From Vibrio gazogenes (GTDB lineage Bacteria > Pseudomonadota > Gammaproteobacteria > Enterobacterales > Vibrionaceae): a stretch of DNA of 64,000 nucleotides. Below the pieces are notes generated by a model. It was not told the DNA's origin and made no database searches. It saw nothing but the letters and a program-made list of their open reading frames with translations. Below, in pieces: positions 32,338 to 42,528 of the stretch. The translations under genes were made by a program, and so were the position numbers. The stretch lies in contig NZ_CP092587.1 in NCBI RefSeq assembly GCF_023920225.1, forward strand, positions 3,127,709 to 3,191,708, given 5' to 3'. The number at the start of each line of letters is the position of its first letter. The stretch's first letter is position 1.

Positions 32338-32795
32338 AACTCCAACTGACTCAGTAACGTTCGTCCGTATTCACAGTTTGCAGACAGAACAACAATCCGG
32401 CTCTCTCCGTCATAGCGAATATCTATTTCTATATCAGCCGAGGGCAATAGACCTGCACCTTTTTCCGGCCACTCAACCAAACAGATTGCATCAGGGGAAA
32501 AATAATCTCGGATGCCCATAAACTCGAGCTCTTCTGGATCGGCCAACCGATAGAGGTCAAAATGATAGACTTGCCATTGCTCCAACTGATAAGGCTCGAC
32601 CAAAGTGTAAGTCGGGCTTTTCACATTCCCCTGATGTCCTAAGGCTTGAATAAAGCCTCGGCACAATGTTGTTTTTCCTGCCCCTAAATCGCCATGCAAG
32701 TAGAACGTTGTTTGACGAGAACATATCAAAGCAAGACGACTGCCTAATCTTACGGTTTCAGTCTCATCCTTTAATAACAGCTTCTTCGTCTCCAT
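32334..32795 (-). CDS. tsaE: tRNA threonylcarbamoyladenosine biosynthesis ATPase TsaE
   Basis: 153 residues; P-loop [29 protein letters not shown] and LVEWPEKG motifs. Acts with TsaB and TsaD in forming t6A37. First gene of the tsaE-amiB-mutL-miaA-hfq-hflX-hflKC series. Start ATG 32795 is preferred over an adjacent TTG. Confidence 0.95.
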   Translation of the reverse strand: METKKLLLKDETETVRLGSRLALICSRQTTFYLHGDLGAGKTTLCRGFIQALGHQGNVKSPTYTLVEPYQLEQWQVYHFDLYRLADPEELEFMGIRDYFSPDAICLVEWPEKGAGLLPSADIEIDIRYDGESRIVVLSANCEYGRTLLSQLEL

Positions 32796-32993
32796 CAATC
32801 CGATCTCTTATATTGTTAACAAATTCATTTACGGACTCCGATAGTAAACTGGGTTGGAATCAAGAGACAAGTATTCTTCTGTAAGGGATTGGAAAAAACA
32901 TTCCTGACATACCCACCATTCCCTAAGATCACTCACTGGATCTACCCATATGGATCCGTTAAGATCCTTGTCCCATTTTACCGAGTGAGCACC

Positions 32994-34109
32994 ATGGACT
33001 ATCAAGCATTAGCAGATAAAATCAAAATTTGGGCTCAAGCGCTTGGATTTGAGAAAGTCGGTATCTGTGATGTTGATCTCACCGAACATGAGGCTGAGCT
33101 GCAACGCTGGCTAGATGCCGGGTATCACGGTGATATGGACTGGATGGCACGTCACGGTATGTTGCGGGCAAGACCGCAAGAACTTCATTCGGGCACAATA
33201 CGCGTTATCAGCGTTCGCATGAATTACTTACCGCCACAAGCCCACTTTGCCAGTAATCTGGATACCCCCACTCATGCCTATATTAGTCGCTATGCATTAG
33301 GGCGTGATTACCATAAGCTGGTAAGGAAACAGCTGAAAAAACTCGGGGATAAAATCAGACAAGAAGTCGGAGAACTCAATGATCGGCCTTTTGTTGATTC
33401 AGCTCCGATTCTAGAACGCCCCCTTGCTCAAAAAGCCGGGCTGGGCTGGACGGGGAAGCATTCACTGATTCTGGATCAAGACGCGGGTTCATGGTTTTTT
33501 CTCGGCGAGTTATTGGTCGATATCCCACTGCCGGTTGATCAGCCCAGCCAGAACCAATGTGGCCATTGTCGAGCGTGCGTCACCTCTTGTCCTACCGGTG
33601 CAATTGTCGCTGACGGCGTCGTAGATGCGAGACGCTGCATTTCCTATCTCACCATTGAATTTTCGGGAGTCATCCCACTTGAGTTTCGCAAAGCGATTGG
33701 CAACCGCATTTATGGATGTGATGATTGTCAGTTGGTTTGCCCGTGGAATCGCTCAGCGTCCCTCACCGAGCAATCGGACTTTCATCGTAGAGATGTTTTT
33801 GCTCACCCAGATCTAGTCGAGCTATTTGCGTGGGAGGAAGAAACTTTCTTACAAAACACCGAAGGTTCAGCGATTCGACGTATCGGCCACCAGCAATGGT
33901 TAAGAAATATTGCGATCGCCATGGGAAATGCCCCTTATTCAGAACGGATTGTGCTAGCCTTAGAAAAGCGACTGGGAGAAACAGAATTACTGGATGTTCA
34001 TATCCGTTGGTCGTTAGAGCAGCATCAACAAAAACAGCAGCAAGAACAAAATCGGAAGCATGAGCGGCTGATTCGTATTATTCAGAAAGGATTGCCCAGA
34101 GACGCATAG
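32994..34109 (+). CDS. queG: Epoxyqueuosine reductase QueG
   Basis: 371 residues; cobalamin- and [4Fe-4S]-dependent last step of queuosine synthesis in tRNA. Seen: GDMDWMARHGMLRARP, RYALGRDYHKL, DSAPILERPLA, and two ferredoxin-type cysteine clusters (CGHCRACVTSCPTGA and YGCDDCQLVCPWNR). Start ATG 32994 (MDYQALADKI) fits the family; 35 upstream codons in frame do not. Divergent from tsaE. Confidence 0.95.
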   Translation: MDYQALADKIKIWAQALGFEKVGICDVDLTEHEAELQRWLDAGYHGDMDWMARHGMLRARPQELHSGTIRVISVRMNYLPPQAHFASNLDTPTHAYISRYALGRDYHKLVRKQLKKLGDKIRQEVGELNDRPFVDSAPILERPLAQKAGLGWTGKHSLILDQDAGSWFFLGELLVDIPLPVDQPSQNQCGHCRACVTSCPTGAIVADGVVDARRCISYLTIEFSGVIPLEFRKAIGNRIYGCDDCQLVCPWNRSASLTEQSDFHRRDVFAHPDLVELFAWEEETFLQNTEGSAIRRIGHQQWLRNIAIAMGNAPYSERIVLALEKRLGETELLDVHIRWSLEQHQQKQQQEQNRKHERLIRIIQKGLPRDA

Positions 34110-34181
34110 CACGCAATCCCGTCAAGCAAGCAACTCAAGCAAAATTACAACTTATTTTGACATGATGCCCAAATATTTTGA

Positions 34182-34190
34182 TGTGGAAAA
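34182..34190 (-). promoter_or_regulatory. DnaA box (TGTGGAAAA)
   Basis: Matches the reverse-complement DnaA-box consensus TGTGNAWAA at all positions. Confidence 0.5.
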
Positions 34191-34438
34191 AACTTTCACT
34201 TTCACTTTTTTTGTTTGTTATCGGAAGAGTTAATCACATGACAAAGATATGACAAGGATCAATGCATATAACACAAATGATCAACCCCAAATACTGATCA
34301 TCACAACAAAGAATAACCAAATTCATTTAAAAACATATAGTTAATGGAAATAAGCATATCCAACTATAACTCGGTTATTTTACAAGATCTTTTGCTATCC
34401 CCTTTTCCCATCTCACCAAAAATAGATTACCCACCGAC

Positions 34439-34447
34439 TTATCCACA
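34439..34447 (+). promoter_or_regulatory. Perfect high-affinity DnaA box
   Basis: TTATCCACA, identical to the R1-type DnaA box; paired with an inverted copy ten bases away. Confidence 0.7.
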
Positions 34448-34457
34448 AATCAGATTC

Positions 34458-34466
34458 TGTGGATAA
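34458..34466 (-). promoter_or_regulatory. Perfect high-affinity DnaA box, inverted copy
   Basis: TGTGGATAA, the reverse complement of TTATCCACA, facing the box at 34439-34447. Confidence 0.7.
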
Positions 34467-34647
34467 CTCTGTTAGCGAAAATTAGACATCGCATGTACAA
34501 CACTGATTTCATCAGGGTTCGTCAGTGTACAGATTGGATAGAAACAGGAGTATATTGGTCGGCCTGTTTGACTGGATATTTTTGTAAGGAGTTTATGCTT
34601 CACAGCATGAAGAAAGAGCGTGACAAAACTTAGTTTTAATATTGAAC

Positions 34648-34723
34648 TGGAGCGACACACGGGGTTCGAACCCGTGACCTCAACCTTGGCAAGGTTGCGC
34701 TCTACCAACTGAGCTAGTGTCGC
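34648..34723 (-). tRNA. tRNA-Gly (GCC), copy 3
   Basis: 76 nt with encoded CCA. Acceptor GCGACAC/GTGTCGC, D-loop AGCTCAGTTGGTAGAGC, anticodon loop TTGCCAA, T-arm GGTTCGAACC. Last gene of the array. Confidence 0.97.
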
Positions 34724-34746
34724 GTGTCATTAAACTAAATTAAAAT

Positions 34747-34823
<77 letters not shown>

Positions 34824-34859
34824 TCCATGATATTATCGCTTAAGCGCTAATATGAAACT

Positions 34860-34935
34860 TGGAGCGACACACGGGGTTCGAACCCGTGACCTCAACCTTG
34901 GCAAGGTTGCGCTCTACCAACTGAGCTAGTGTCGC
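34860..34935 (-). tRNA. tRNA-Gly (GCC), copy 2
   Basis: 76 nt, identical in sequence to the copies on either side; anticodon GCC, CCA encoded. Confidence 0.97.
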
Positions 34936-34958
34936 ATGTCATTAACTAAAATTAAAAT

Positions 34959-35035
<77 letters not shown>

Positions 35036-35072
35036 TCCATTCACATTACTACTCAAGTAGCAATATGTATTC

Positions 35073-35148
35073 TGGAGCGACACACGGGGTTCGAACCCGT
35101 GACCTCAACCTTGGCAAGGTTGCGCTCTACCAACTGAGCTAGTGTCGC
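35073..35148 (-). tRNA. tRNA-Gly (GCC), copy 1
   Basis: 76 nt, anticodon GCC, CCA encoded. First gene of the array, about 30 nt downstream of the promoter's -10 box. Confidence 0.97.
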
Positions 35149-35182
35149 ACAAAACAACGCTTTACGTCGTTTAGGGCTGCGA

Positions 35183-35210
35183 ATTATAAGAGCATTTTTT
35201 TCTGATGCAA
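35183..35210 (-). promoter_or_regulatory. Promoter of the Gly/fMet tRNA array
   Basis: Minus strand: -35 TTGCAT (35205-35210), 16-bp spacer, -10 TATAAT (35183-35188, perfect), then a GC-rich discriminator CGCAGCCC typical of stringently controlled stable-RNA promoters. Confidence 0.75.
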
Positions 35211-35291
35211 GCTTTTCATTTAAAAAAACCGAGTTTTTTTTTAGATTGCAGAAAAAGCGAACAATATCGCATTGTAATGCTCTCAAATCAT

Positions 35292-35837
35292 TCAAATCGT
35301 CAATATTGTTTTTCGATAATATTGCAGTTCAGCAATCGATTCCCGAATGTCATCCAGTGCTAAATGGCTTCCCTTCTTATGAAATCCATCCAAAATCTCT
35401 GGCTGCCAACGTTTTGTCAGTTCTTTCAACGTACTCACATCCAGATATCGATAATGGAAATAAGCTTCCAACGCCGGCATATACTTCACCAGAAAACGAC
35501 GATCCTGACCAATACTGTTCCCGCAGATTGGTGATTTCCCGTTGGGGACCCACTGCTCTAAAAACTTGATTGTCAATCGGACAGCTTCTGCTTCAGTCAC
35601 CGCACTTTGCCGCACCCGTTCCACCAAACCACTTTGGGTATGCGTCGTTACACACCATTCATCCATCTTAGCCAACTCTTGCTCTGACTGATGAATCGCG
35701 AGTACCGGGCCTTCAGCCAGAATGTTTAATTCGCTATCTGTCACAATCGTGGCAATTTCAATAATCTTGTGTACTTCCGGATCGAGACCTGTCATCTCTA
35801 AATCAATCCAAATCAGATTTTGATCATTTAAAGCCAT
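35292..35837 (-). CDS. orn: Oligoribonuclease
   Basis: 181 residues, DnaQ-type 3'-5' exonuclease that degrades 2-5-nt RNAs, including pGpG from cyclic di-GMP turnover. Motifs: [20 protein letters not shown] and [11 protein letters not shown]. Divergent from rsgA, as in E. coli. Confidence 0.97.
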   Translation of the reverse strand: MALNDQNLIWIDLEMTGLDPEVHKIIEIATIVTDSELNILAEGPVLAIHQSEQELAKMDEWCVTTHTQSGLVERVRQSAVTEAEAVRLTIKFLEQWVPNGKSPICGNSIGQDRRFLVKYMPALEAYFHYRYLDVSTLKELTKRWQPEILDGFHKKGSHLALDDIRESIAELQYYRKTILTI

Positions 35838-35976
35838 TACACTTACCTGTATAGGTTTGATAATAAAAAATGTACTATACCCAAATTATACGCGGTGAGA
35901 TAGTTTGAACCGATGAATGCTGTCAGCGACATCAATGGTTCATACCACTCAGCTTTAACACAGTGAAAGTAATATT

Positions 35977-37038
35977 GTGGGTAAAAAGAAAAAATTAACC
36001 AAAGGACAAGTCCGTCGTGTCCGGCATAACCAGACAAAACGCTTGAAACAAGAAACCACGGTAGAATGGGATGAGTCGATGCTGGGTTCAACCAAACCTG
36101 GGTTGGTTATCAGTCGTTTTGGTCAACATGCTGATATTGAAGATTTACAAACTCGGGAAATTCATCGCTGTAACCTGCGCCGAGGCATTGAAACATTAGT
36201 TTCTGGCGACCGGGTTATCTGGCGTTCAGGGCTAGATATAATGGCCGGTATTTCCGGTGTTGTTGAAGCGGTTGAACCAAGACATTCGATTCTGACGCGC
36301 CCTGATTACTACGATGGTTTAAAACCTGTTGCTGCCAATATTGATCAAGTCATTATTGTCTCTTCCGTTCTTCCTGAACTGTCGCTGAATATCATTGATC
36401 GCTACTTGATCGTCGCGGAGACACTGAACATTCAACCACTTTTGGTGTTGAATAAGGTCGATTTACTCAGCACAGAGCAGAAGTTGGAGTTCCAAGAGTG
36501 GATGACAACTTATGAAGAACTAGGTTACCCGTCTCTTTTCGTCAGCCGAAAAACCGGGGAAGGCCTCGAACAACTTGAGTCCTACTTACAAGATAAAATC
36601 AATGTTTTCGTCGGTCAGTCCGGTGTCGGTAAATCCAGTCTGATCAATGCCATTTTGCCAAATCTGGAAACGGTCATTGAAGAAGGGGATGTTTCTGCCA
36701 ACTCAGGCTTGGGACAACATACCACCACAGCTGCGAGGCTCTATCATATTCCGACAGGCGGTGACTTGATCGATTCTCCCGGGGTCAGAGAGTTCGGATT
36801 ATGGCATTTGACACCGGAAGAAATTACGCAAGCTTATGTTGAATTTCGCCCCTATTTAGGCGGCTGCAAATTCCGAGACTGTAAACATGATGATGATCCC
36901 GGTTGTATCATTCGAGAAGCGGTAGAAAACGGTGACATCAGTGAAATCAGATACGAAAACTATCACCGAATTCTGGAAAGCATGAACGAAAATAAAGCCA
37001 ATCGGCAGTATTCAAGAAATAAAAAAGCAGATCTGTAA
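35977..37038 (+). CDS. rsgA: Ribosome small-subunit GTPase RsgA
   Basis: 353 residues; assists late 30S maturation. N-terminal basic tail ([19 protein letters not shown]), OB fold, then a circularly permuted G domain with G4 NKVDLL before G1 [12 protein letters not shown] and G3 DSPGVREFG, and a zinc-binding end [14 protein letters not shown]. Starts at GTG 35977. The psd gene follows by 76 bp. Confidence 0.95.
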   Translation: MGKKKKLTKGQVRRVRHNQTKRLKQETTVEWDESMLGSTKPGLVISRFGQHADIEDLQTREIHRCNLRRGIETLVSGDRVIWRSGLDIMAGISGVVEAVEPRHSILTRPDYYDGLKPVAANIDQVIIVSSVLPELSLNIIDRYLIVAETLNIQPLLVLNKVDLLSTEQKLEFQEWMTTYEELGYPSLFVSRKTGEGLEQLESYLQDKINVFVGQSGVGKSSLINAILPNLETVIEEGDVSANSGLGQHTTTAARLYHIPTGGDLIDSPGVREFGLWHLTPEEITQAYVEFRPYLGGCKFRDCKHDDDPGCIIREAVENGDISEIRYENYHRILESMNENKANRQYSRNKKADL

Positions 37039-37114
37039 AATTGTGGCTACTGACATCCTGAAGGATATTCAGTAACATTCCGCCGTTTAACTGATATGGA
37101 GTCGATGAGACTGA

Positions 37115-37981
37115 ATGAAAACCATGGATAAATTTAAAATTGGATTACAATACTGGTTACCTCAACATGCGCTAACACGACTGATGGGGAAACTTGCTGC
37201 CGCAAAAGCCGGGATTCTGACGACTTCGGTTATCCGCTGGTTTATCAAACACTATCAAGTCAACATGCATGAGGCCTTGCATACGGATCCGACTCATTTT
37301 AAAACCTTCAATGATTTCTTTGTTCGTGTACTCAAACCGGACGCCAGACCGATAGCAGAAGGAGACGATGTCTTAGTCTACCCTGCTGATGCTTGTATCA
37401 GTCAGTTTGGCCCGATCATGGACGGACAACTCATTCAGGCAAAAGGCCATACTTATTCCACACTGGAACTACTTGGCGGAGATCCTGAACTAGCAGAGCA
37501 GTTTGCAGGCGGTGGATTCGCAACATTGTATTTATCACCACGAGATTATCACCGCGTTCATATGCCTTGTGATGGTGTCTTGCGACAAATGATTTACATC
37601 CCTGGCGATTTATTTTCGGTCAATCCACTCACCGCTGAAAATGTACCAAATCTATTTGCCCGGAATGAACGTGTCGTCTGTATATTTGATACGCCATTCG
37701 GTCCTTTGGCTCAGGTTCTGGTTGGTGCAACCATCGTCGGCAGTATTGAGTGTGTCTGGGATGGTTGTATTACACCGCCACGAGGCAATTCGATTTATCG
37801 TTGGGATTATCCATCGGAAGGAGATAAAGCGGTTCATCTGAAGAAAGGCCAAGAAATGGGACGCTTCAAACTCGGCTCTACTGTGATTAACTTATTTGCA
37901 AAAGATCAAATCCGTTTTGATGATGCAATGGATATAACACTGCCCACGTTAATGGGCGATGTATATGCCCATCGGAAATAG
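37115..37981 (+). CDS. psd: Phosphatidylserine decarboxylase proenzyme
   Basis: 288 residues; makes phosphatidylethanolamine at the inner membrane. The self-cleavage site LGST (in [13 protein letters not shown]) yields the pyruvoyl-bearing alpha chain; [14 protein letters not shown] and [11 protein letters not shown] are also conserved. It lacks the long acidic tail of the E. coli enzyme. ATG 37124 is an alternative start. Followed by a perfect 9-bp hairpin (37990-37998 with 38013-38021) that may end the rsgA-psd transcript although the T-run is distant. Confidence 0.95.
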   Translation: MKTMDKFKIGLQYWLPQHALTRLMGKLAAAKAGILTTSVIRWFIKHYQVNMHEALHTDPTHFKTFNDFFVRVLKPDARPIAEGDDVLVYPADACISQFGPIMDGQLIQAKGHTYSTLELLGGDPELAEQFAGGGFATLYLSPRDYHRVHMPCDGVLRQMIYIPGDLFSVNPLTAENVPNLFARNERVVCIFDTPFGPLAQVLVGATIVGSIECVWDGCITPPRGNSIYRWDYPSEGDKAVHLKKGQEMGRFKLGSTVINLFAKDQIRFDDAMDITLPTLMGDVYAHRK

Positions 37982-38134
37982 TAATCCCCAGGGTTGCGAC
38001 ATCAATCGCGAGCGCAACCCTCCCCCCAGACATCATTTTTCTCATACCTATGCTCAAAAACATTAACTCTCTCTAAGACCGATTCCCGTCTATAAATTAT
38101 CCTAATACGTAGATTCTAAATATGGGTGTCGTTT

Positions 38135-39550
38135 ATGAAAAAAATCGATCTCAACCAACTCACCAAACTGCTTTTCTGCTTTCTGCCGCCACTCATTTTG
38201 CTCTGGATACCGATTGATGCGATACCCATTCCGGAAATGACGCTGATCCAGCATCGACTACTGGCTATTTTCTTACTGGCAGCCCTCTTGTGGATACTGG
38301 AGCCTGTCCCTGTATTCGCAACCTCGATTCTGATCATCACGCTTGAACTGATTATGATTTCAAATAAGGGCTTACATTGGTTTCGCAAGCCACCGGAAGG
38401 CCATACATTTGGCGAACTGATCCCTTACACCGACATATTCAGTGCTTTTTCTTCACCGATCATCATATTATTCATGGGAGGGTTTGCACTGGCGATTGCT
38501 GCCTCTAAGTATGAGCTAGACAATAACCTGGCACGCGTGCTGCTAAAACCATTCGGAACACAGCCTAAATTCATCATGCTCGGGCTGATGCTCATTACCG
38601 CCTGTTTCTCGATGTTTATGTCCAACACAGCGACAACGGTCATGATGCTTGCACTACTGGGACCAATTGTTGCGTCCGCCCAACCGGGAGATAAAGGCAT
38701 CAAAGCGTTGGTACTCTGTATTCCGATAGCCGCCAATACGGGGGGGATCGCCACACCGATCGGTACACCACCCAACGCAATCGCACTCCAATACCTGACC
38801 GGAGAAAATAGCATTAGCTTTCTGTCTTGGCTGCTCATGGGACTACCATTCGTACTGATACAGATGACAATTGCATGGTTTTTACTACAAAAGTTTTTTC
38901 CATCTTCTCAAAGCCATCTGACACTGAATCTAGAGGGACGATTTAAAACAACATGGCGTGCAATGACTGTTTATATTACTTTCGCTGTCACCATTCTATT
39001 GTGGATGACGACATCACTACACGGCATGAACACCTATGTCGTCGCAATTATCCCACTGGCGGTTTTCACCCTAACCGGAATCATGGGCAAGGAAGAGCTA
39101 AAGCAAATTAACTGGGATGTGCTCTGGCTGGTCGCAGGGGGGATCGCGATTGGCATCGGGTTGGAAGAAACAGGACTTGCCAAAGCATTAGCTCACTCAA
39201 TCAATTATCAAAGTCTATCTCCAATGTCAGTGGTCATTTCGTTATCTCTGGTTTGCTGGCTGATGGCAAACTTCATGTCGAATACCGCGACAGCCAACTT
39301 ATTAATGCCAATCGCCGCAGCTATCGGTAGTTCAATGACCAGCCTGCAAGCAATCGGTGGATTACAAGGACTGCTCGTGGTGGTTGCATTCTCCGCCTCA
39401 TTAGGGATGATCCTGCCGGTTTCTACACCACCCAATTCACTGGCTTACTCCACAGGTTTAATCGAAAGTAAAGACATGGCGAAAATCGGAGCACTCATTG
39501 GTATCATTGGTTTGCTCATCGTCTATACCACGACTTGGATACTCACCTGA
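38135..39550 (+). CDS. DASS-family (SLC13/INDY-like) sodium:carboxylate carrier
   Basis: 471 residues, about 11 hydrophobic segments. The two inverted halves each carry the SNT sodium/substrate motif (FMSNTATTVMM and FMSNTATANLL) with the companion TPIGTPPNAIA and SASLGMILPVSTPPNS loops, the signature of VcINDY-like dicarboxylate carriers. The exact substrate (succinate, citrate or other) cannot be read. Start ATG 38135 is preceded by GGGTG; GTG 38126 is in frame. Single gene. Confidence 0.9.
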   Translation: MKKIDLNQLTKLLFCFLPPLILLWIPIDAIPIPEMTLIQHRLLAIFLLAALLWILEPVPVFATSILIITLELIMISNKGLHWFRKPPEGHTFGELIPYTDIFSAFSSPIIILFMGGFALAIAASKYELDNNLARVLLKPFGTQPKFIMLGLMLITACFSMFMSNTATTVMMLALLGPIVASAQPGDKGIKALVLCIPIAANTGGIATPIGTPPNAIALQYLTGENSISFLSWLLMGLPFVLIQMTIAWFLLQKFFPSSQSHLTLNLEGRFKTTWRAMTVYITFAVTILLWMTTSLHGMNTYVVAIIPLAVFTLTGIMGKEELKQINWDVLWLVAGGIAIGIGLEETGLAKALAHSINYQSLSPMSVVISLSLVCWLMANFMSNTATANLLMPIAAAIGSSMTSLQAIGGLQGLLVVVAFSASLGMILPVSTPPNSLAYSTGLIESKDMAKIGALIGIIGLLIVYTTTWILT

Positions 39551-39595
39551 CATACAATACGCCCTATTTGGGTATATGATAGTTCTCCTCAGAAA

Positions 39596-39623
39596 CGTGT
39601 TACTTTTGCTTGTGAGTAACACG
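39596..39623. other. Perfect hairpin after the DASS gene
   Basis: CGTGTTACT (39596-39604) and AGTAACACG (39615-39623) with a 10-base loop; no T-run on the plus strand. Could be a Rho-dependent end structure or an operator before the EamA gene. Confidence 0.4.
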
Positions 39624-39759
39624 TCAACTGAGTGATGCACCACTATCTCAAGCTCCTTAAAAACGCTTTGAAATAAACCTTATAAACTACTTTGTTTTCA
39701 TATCCGCTTCAGGCATATTGATGCGCTGTTTTTGCGACTTTCGATATAGAGATACATCT

Positions 39760-40641
39760 ATGGGTTACGAGTGGTTAGCACTTGCTGCAGCTTTTTTATG
39801 GGCTATCGCCAGTATATTGTCTGTGACTCCGGCACGACACCTGGGCACATTTTCCTATAGTCGTTGGCGCATGGGTTGTACATCCCTCATGTTGGGATTG
39901 TTTGCTTGGTTCACCCAAGGGTGGGCCACGGTCGAATCCATACACATCATCCCGATGATGTTATCCGGGTTAATCGGTATCTTCATCGGCGATACTGCGC
40001 TGTTCGCTTGCATGAACCGCATGGGCCCGAGGCAAGCAGGGCTACTCTTCTCTTGCCATGCGGTGTTCTCTGCCATTCTCGGCTATTTCCTGTTTCAGGA
40101 AACTATGACCACCGGAGAGTTTCTTGGTTCAGTGCTCGTCTTTAGTGGTGTTGTAATCGCCATATTTTTCCGTAAAGCTCAACCCGGCACACTTGAAATG
40201 ATTCATGGCAAGGTATGGATTGCAATCGCATTGGGACTACTCGCAGCACTGTGTCAGGCTCTCGGCGGTATTTTAGCCAAACCGGTAATGCAGACATCGG
40301 TTGATCCAATTGCCGCTTCTGCACTACGTATGATTTCAGCCTTTATTGCACACAGTGTTTTATTTCTATCCGGTGCCCGGATCGCAAGACCAACTCAGGC
40401 GATGAATCGTAAAATATTTTCTACAACTTTACTCAATGCTTTCCTTGCGATGGCGCTGGGAATGACACTGATTTTATACGCGCTCCGAGACGGAAACGTG
40501 GGCATGGTTGCATTACTTTCATCAACCACTCCGATTATGTTGCTACCGATCTTATGGTTTTATACCAAACAACGCCCGAACCGATTTGCTTGGGGTGGCG
40601 CCATCATTGCCGTTCTCGGAACGGGTATGTTGGTGTACTAA
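39760..40641 (+). CDS. EamA/DMT-family transporter
   Basis: 293 residues with ten predicted membrane helices in two EamA repeats (for example WLALAAAFLWAIASILS and IAIALGLLAALCQALGGI). Exporter-type protein of the drug/metabolite superfamily; the substrate is unknown. Start ATG 39760 (MGYEWLAL) fits the family; fourteen upstream codons in frame are polar and unlikely. Confidence 0.85.
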   Translation: MGYEWLALAAAFLWAIASILSVTPARHLGTFSYSRWRMGCTSLMLGLFAWFTQGWATVESIHIIPMMLSGLIGIFIGDTALFACMNRMGPRQAGLLFSCHAVFSAILGYFLFQETMTTGEFLGSVLVFSGVVIAIFFRKAQPGTLEMIHGKVWIAIALGLLAALCQALGGILAKPVMQTSVDPIAASALRMISAFIAHSVLFLSGARIARPTQAMNRKIFSTTLLNAFLAMALGMTLILYALRDGNVGMVALLSSTTPIMLLPILWFYTKQRPNRFAWGGAIIAVLGTGMLVY

Positions 40642-40823
40642 TTCTGGTGCACTCAGGCGGTACAAAGACAGCAAAATAAAATAGTGTGATTTATTATCTG
40701 TAAGGTACTATGGATGGAATTGATAGGGAGAATCATTGATCTTAACCCTCATCACACCGTGTAAAATGTAGTAAAATTACGTTAGTTTTTCATTTAGATA
40801 TTTGAATTTGACGAGGTATCACT

Positions 40824-42353
40824 ATGTCATCAAAGCAGCCAATGGCTCTGGTCATTCTTGACGGTTGGGGTTACCGTGAAGACAACGCAAGTAACGCTAT
40901 CAACAACGCGAAAACCCCTGTACTGGATAATCTGGTTGCCAACAATCCTCATACATTAATCTCGGCTTCCGGTCTGGATGTGGGCCTGCCCGATGGTCAA
41001 ATGGGGAATTCAGAAGTTGGTCATACCAATATTGGTGCCGGACGGGTTGTTTACCAAGATTTGACTCGGATTACTAAAGCGATTGCCGACGGTGAATTCC
41101 AAACCAATGAAACATTAGTTGCTGCAATTGATAAAGCCGTTGCGGCAGGAAAAGCAGTTCATCTGATGGGATTGATGTCTCCGGGTGGTGTTCACTCTCA
41201 CGAAGATCATATCTATGCTGCTGTTGAACTGGCAGCGGAACGCGGTGCAGAAAAAATCTATCTGCACTGTTTCCTCGATGGACGAGATACACCGCCACGC
41301 AGTGCTGAAGATTCACTAAAACGTTTTGACGAACTATTCGCGAAGCTCGGTAAAGGCCGGATCGCTTCCTTAGTCGGACGCTATTATGCAATGGATCGTG
41401 ACAACAACTGGGATCGAGTACAAAAAGCCTATGACCTGCTAACGCAGGCAAAAAGCGAGTTCACTTACGACAGCGCAGTGGCTGGTCTCGAAGCTGCCTA
41501 TGCCCGTGAAGAAAATGATGAGTTTGTTCAGGCAACGGTCATTCAAGCTGACGGAGAAGCATCGGCTGCAGTCGAAGACGGTGACACGATTATCTTTATG
41601 AACTATCGCGCTGACCGTGCCCGTGAAATCACACGGACGTTTGTTGCTGACTTCGCCGGTTTTGAACGGGAAAAATTCCCGGCGGCTGAGCTTGTGATGC
41701 TGACACAATACGCAGCGGATATCCCGCTCAACTGTGCTTATCCACCAGAGTCGTTGAACAATACCTACGGTGAGTGGCTGTCGAAATCAGGAAAAACTCA
41801 ACTCCGGATTTCTGAAACAGAGAAATACGCACACGTGACCTTCTTCTTCAATGGTGGTATCGAAAACGAATTTGAAGGTGAAGAGCGTCAACTCGTTGCC
41901 TCACCAAAAGTTGCGACTTACGATCTACAGCCAGAAATGAGTTCTGAAGAGCTAACCGACAAGCTGGTTGCAGCAATCCGCTCTGGTAAATATGACGCCA
42001 TTATTTGTAATTATCCGAACGGCGATATGGTTGGTCATACCGGCGTTTACGATGCAGCAGTTCAAGCTTGTGAAGCTGTCGATAAATGTATCGGTCGTGT
42101 TGTTGAAGCGATCAAAGAAGTCAATGGCCAACTGCTTATTACTGCAGACCATGGTAATGCTGAGATGATGGTTAACCCAGAAACCGGTGGGACACATACA
42201 GCACATACCAACCTGCCTGTACCGCTGATCTATGTGGGTAATCAGGCAATCCAATTCAAAGACGACGGCAAACTTTCTGATCTGGCACCAACCATGCTTG
42301 CTCTGACAGAGATGGAAATTCCTGACGAAATGTCCGGAAAAGTCTTGTTTTAA
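40824..42353 (+). CDS. gpmI: 2,3-bisphosphoglycerate-independent phosphoglycerate mutase
   Basis: 509 residues; manganese enzyme of the alkaline-phosphatase fold, 3-PG to 2-PG. Metal/serine motif [11 protein letters not shown] and [14 protein letters not shown] (phosphoserine site), [20 protein letters not shown] and [11 protein letters not shown]. Ribosome-binding site GAGG. Ended by its own terminator, with envC downstream as in E. coli. Confidence 0.96.
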   Translation: MSSKQPMALVILDGWGYREDNASNAINNAKTPVLDNLVANNPHTLISASGLDVGLPDGQMGNSEVGHTNIGAGRVVYQDLTRITKAIADGEFQTNETLVAAIDKAVAAGKAVHLMGLMSPGGVHSHEDHIYAAVELAAERGAEKIYLHCFLDGRDTPPRSAEDSLKRFDELFAKLGKGRIASLVGRYYAMDRDNNWDRVQKAYDLLTQAKSEFTYDSAVAGLEAAYAREENDEFVQATVIQADGEASAAVEDGDTIIFMNYRADRAREITRTFVADFAGFEREKFPAAELVMLTQYAADIPLNCAYPPESLNNTYGEWLSKSGKTQLRISETEKYAHVTFFFNGGIENEFEGEERQLVASPKVATYDLQPEMSSEELTDKLVAAIRSGKYDAIICNYPNGDMVGHTGVYDAAVQACEAVDKCIGRVVEAIKEVNGQLLITADHGNAEMMVNPETGGTHTAHTNLPVPLIYVGNQAIQFKDDGKLSDLAPTMLALTEMEIPDEMSGKVLF

Positions 42354-42397
42354 GATTTGACGATCTGATTACTCAAATCAAACATAATAAAAACAGC

Positions 42398-42433
42398 AGC
42401 CCTATATACAACATATAGGGCTGTTTATTTTTA
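42398..42433 (+). terminator. Intrinsic terminator of gpmI
   Basis: Perfect hairpin AGCCCTATAT (42398-42407) / ATATAGGGCT (42413-42422), loop ACAAC, then GTTTATTTTTA. Confidence 0.85.
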
Positions 42434-42528
42434 GAGCCAGAGAAAGTTTTTTACATTTCAGTGTCGAGGCACTTCATTGTTTCTGTATACTGAGAGGCAT
42501 CTTCTTCAATTAAGCATGATACAAGAGC

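Larger units (their letters stand above)
34110..34647. other. AT-rich intergenic region with DnaA boxes, candidate datA-like locus
   Basis: 538 bp without a gene between queG and the Gly/fMet tRNA array. It holds two perfect DnaA boxes in inverted orientation (34439-34447, 34458-34466), a third consensus box (34182-34190), a near-match TTAATCACA (34230-34238) and several GATC sites. E. coli datA, the DnaA-titrating and DnaA-ATP-hydrolysing site, lies at the same place between queG and the glyVXY tRNA genes (from memory). The frame seen through the first tRNA here is an artefact. Confidence 0.5.

Noticed and set aside
34543..34570. AAACAGG/CCTGTTT hairpin as terminator of the tRNA array
   Set aside because: Fourteen-base loop and no T-run on the minus strand; too weak to call.
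34110..34647. Chromosome replication origin or crtS site
   Set aside because: Too few DnaA boxes and no AT-rich 13-mers or gidA/dnaA/rctB neighbours; crtS of V. cholerae is, as I recall, in a different gene context. A datA-like role fits the synteny better.
34472..34708. Protein-coding frames through tRNA genes (also 35053-35295 and 60794-61204)
   Set aside because: They read across tRNA genes; the familiar VERNLAKVEVTGSNPVCRS-type peptide is a known annotation artefact of tRNA-Gly.
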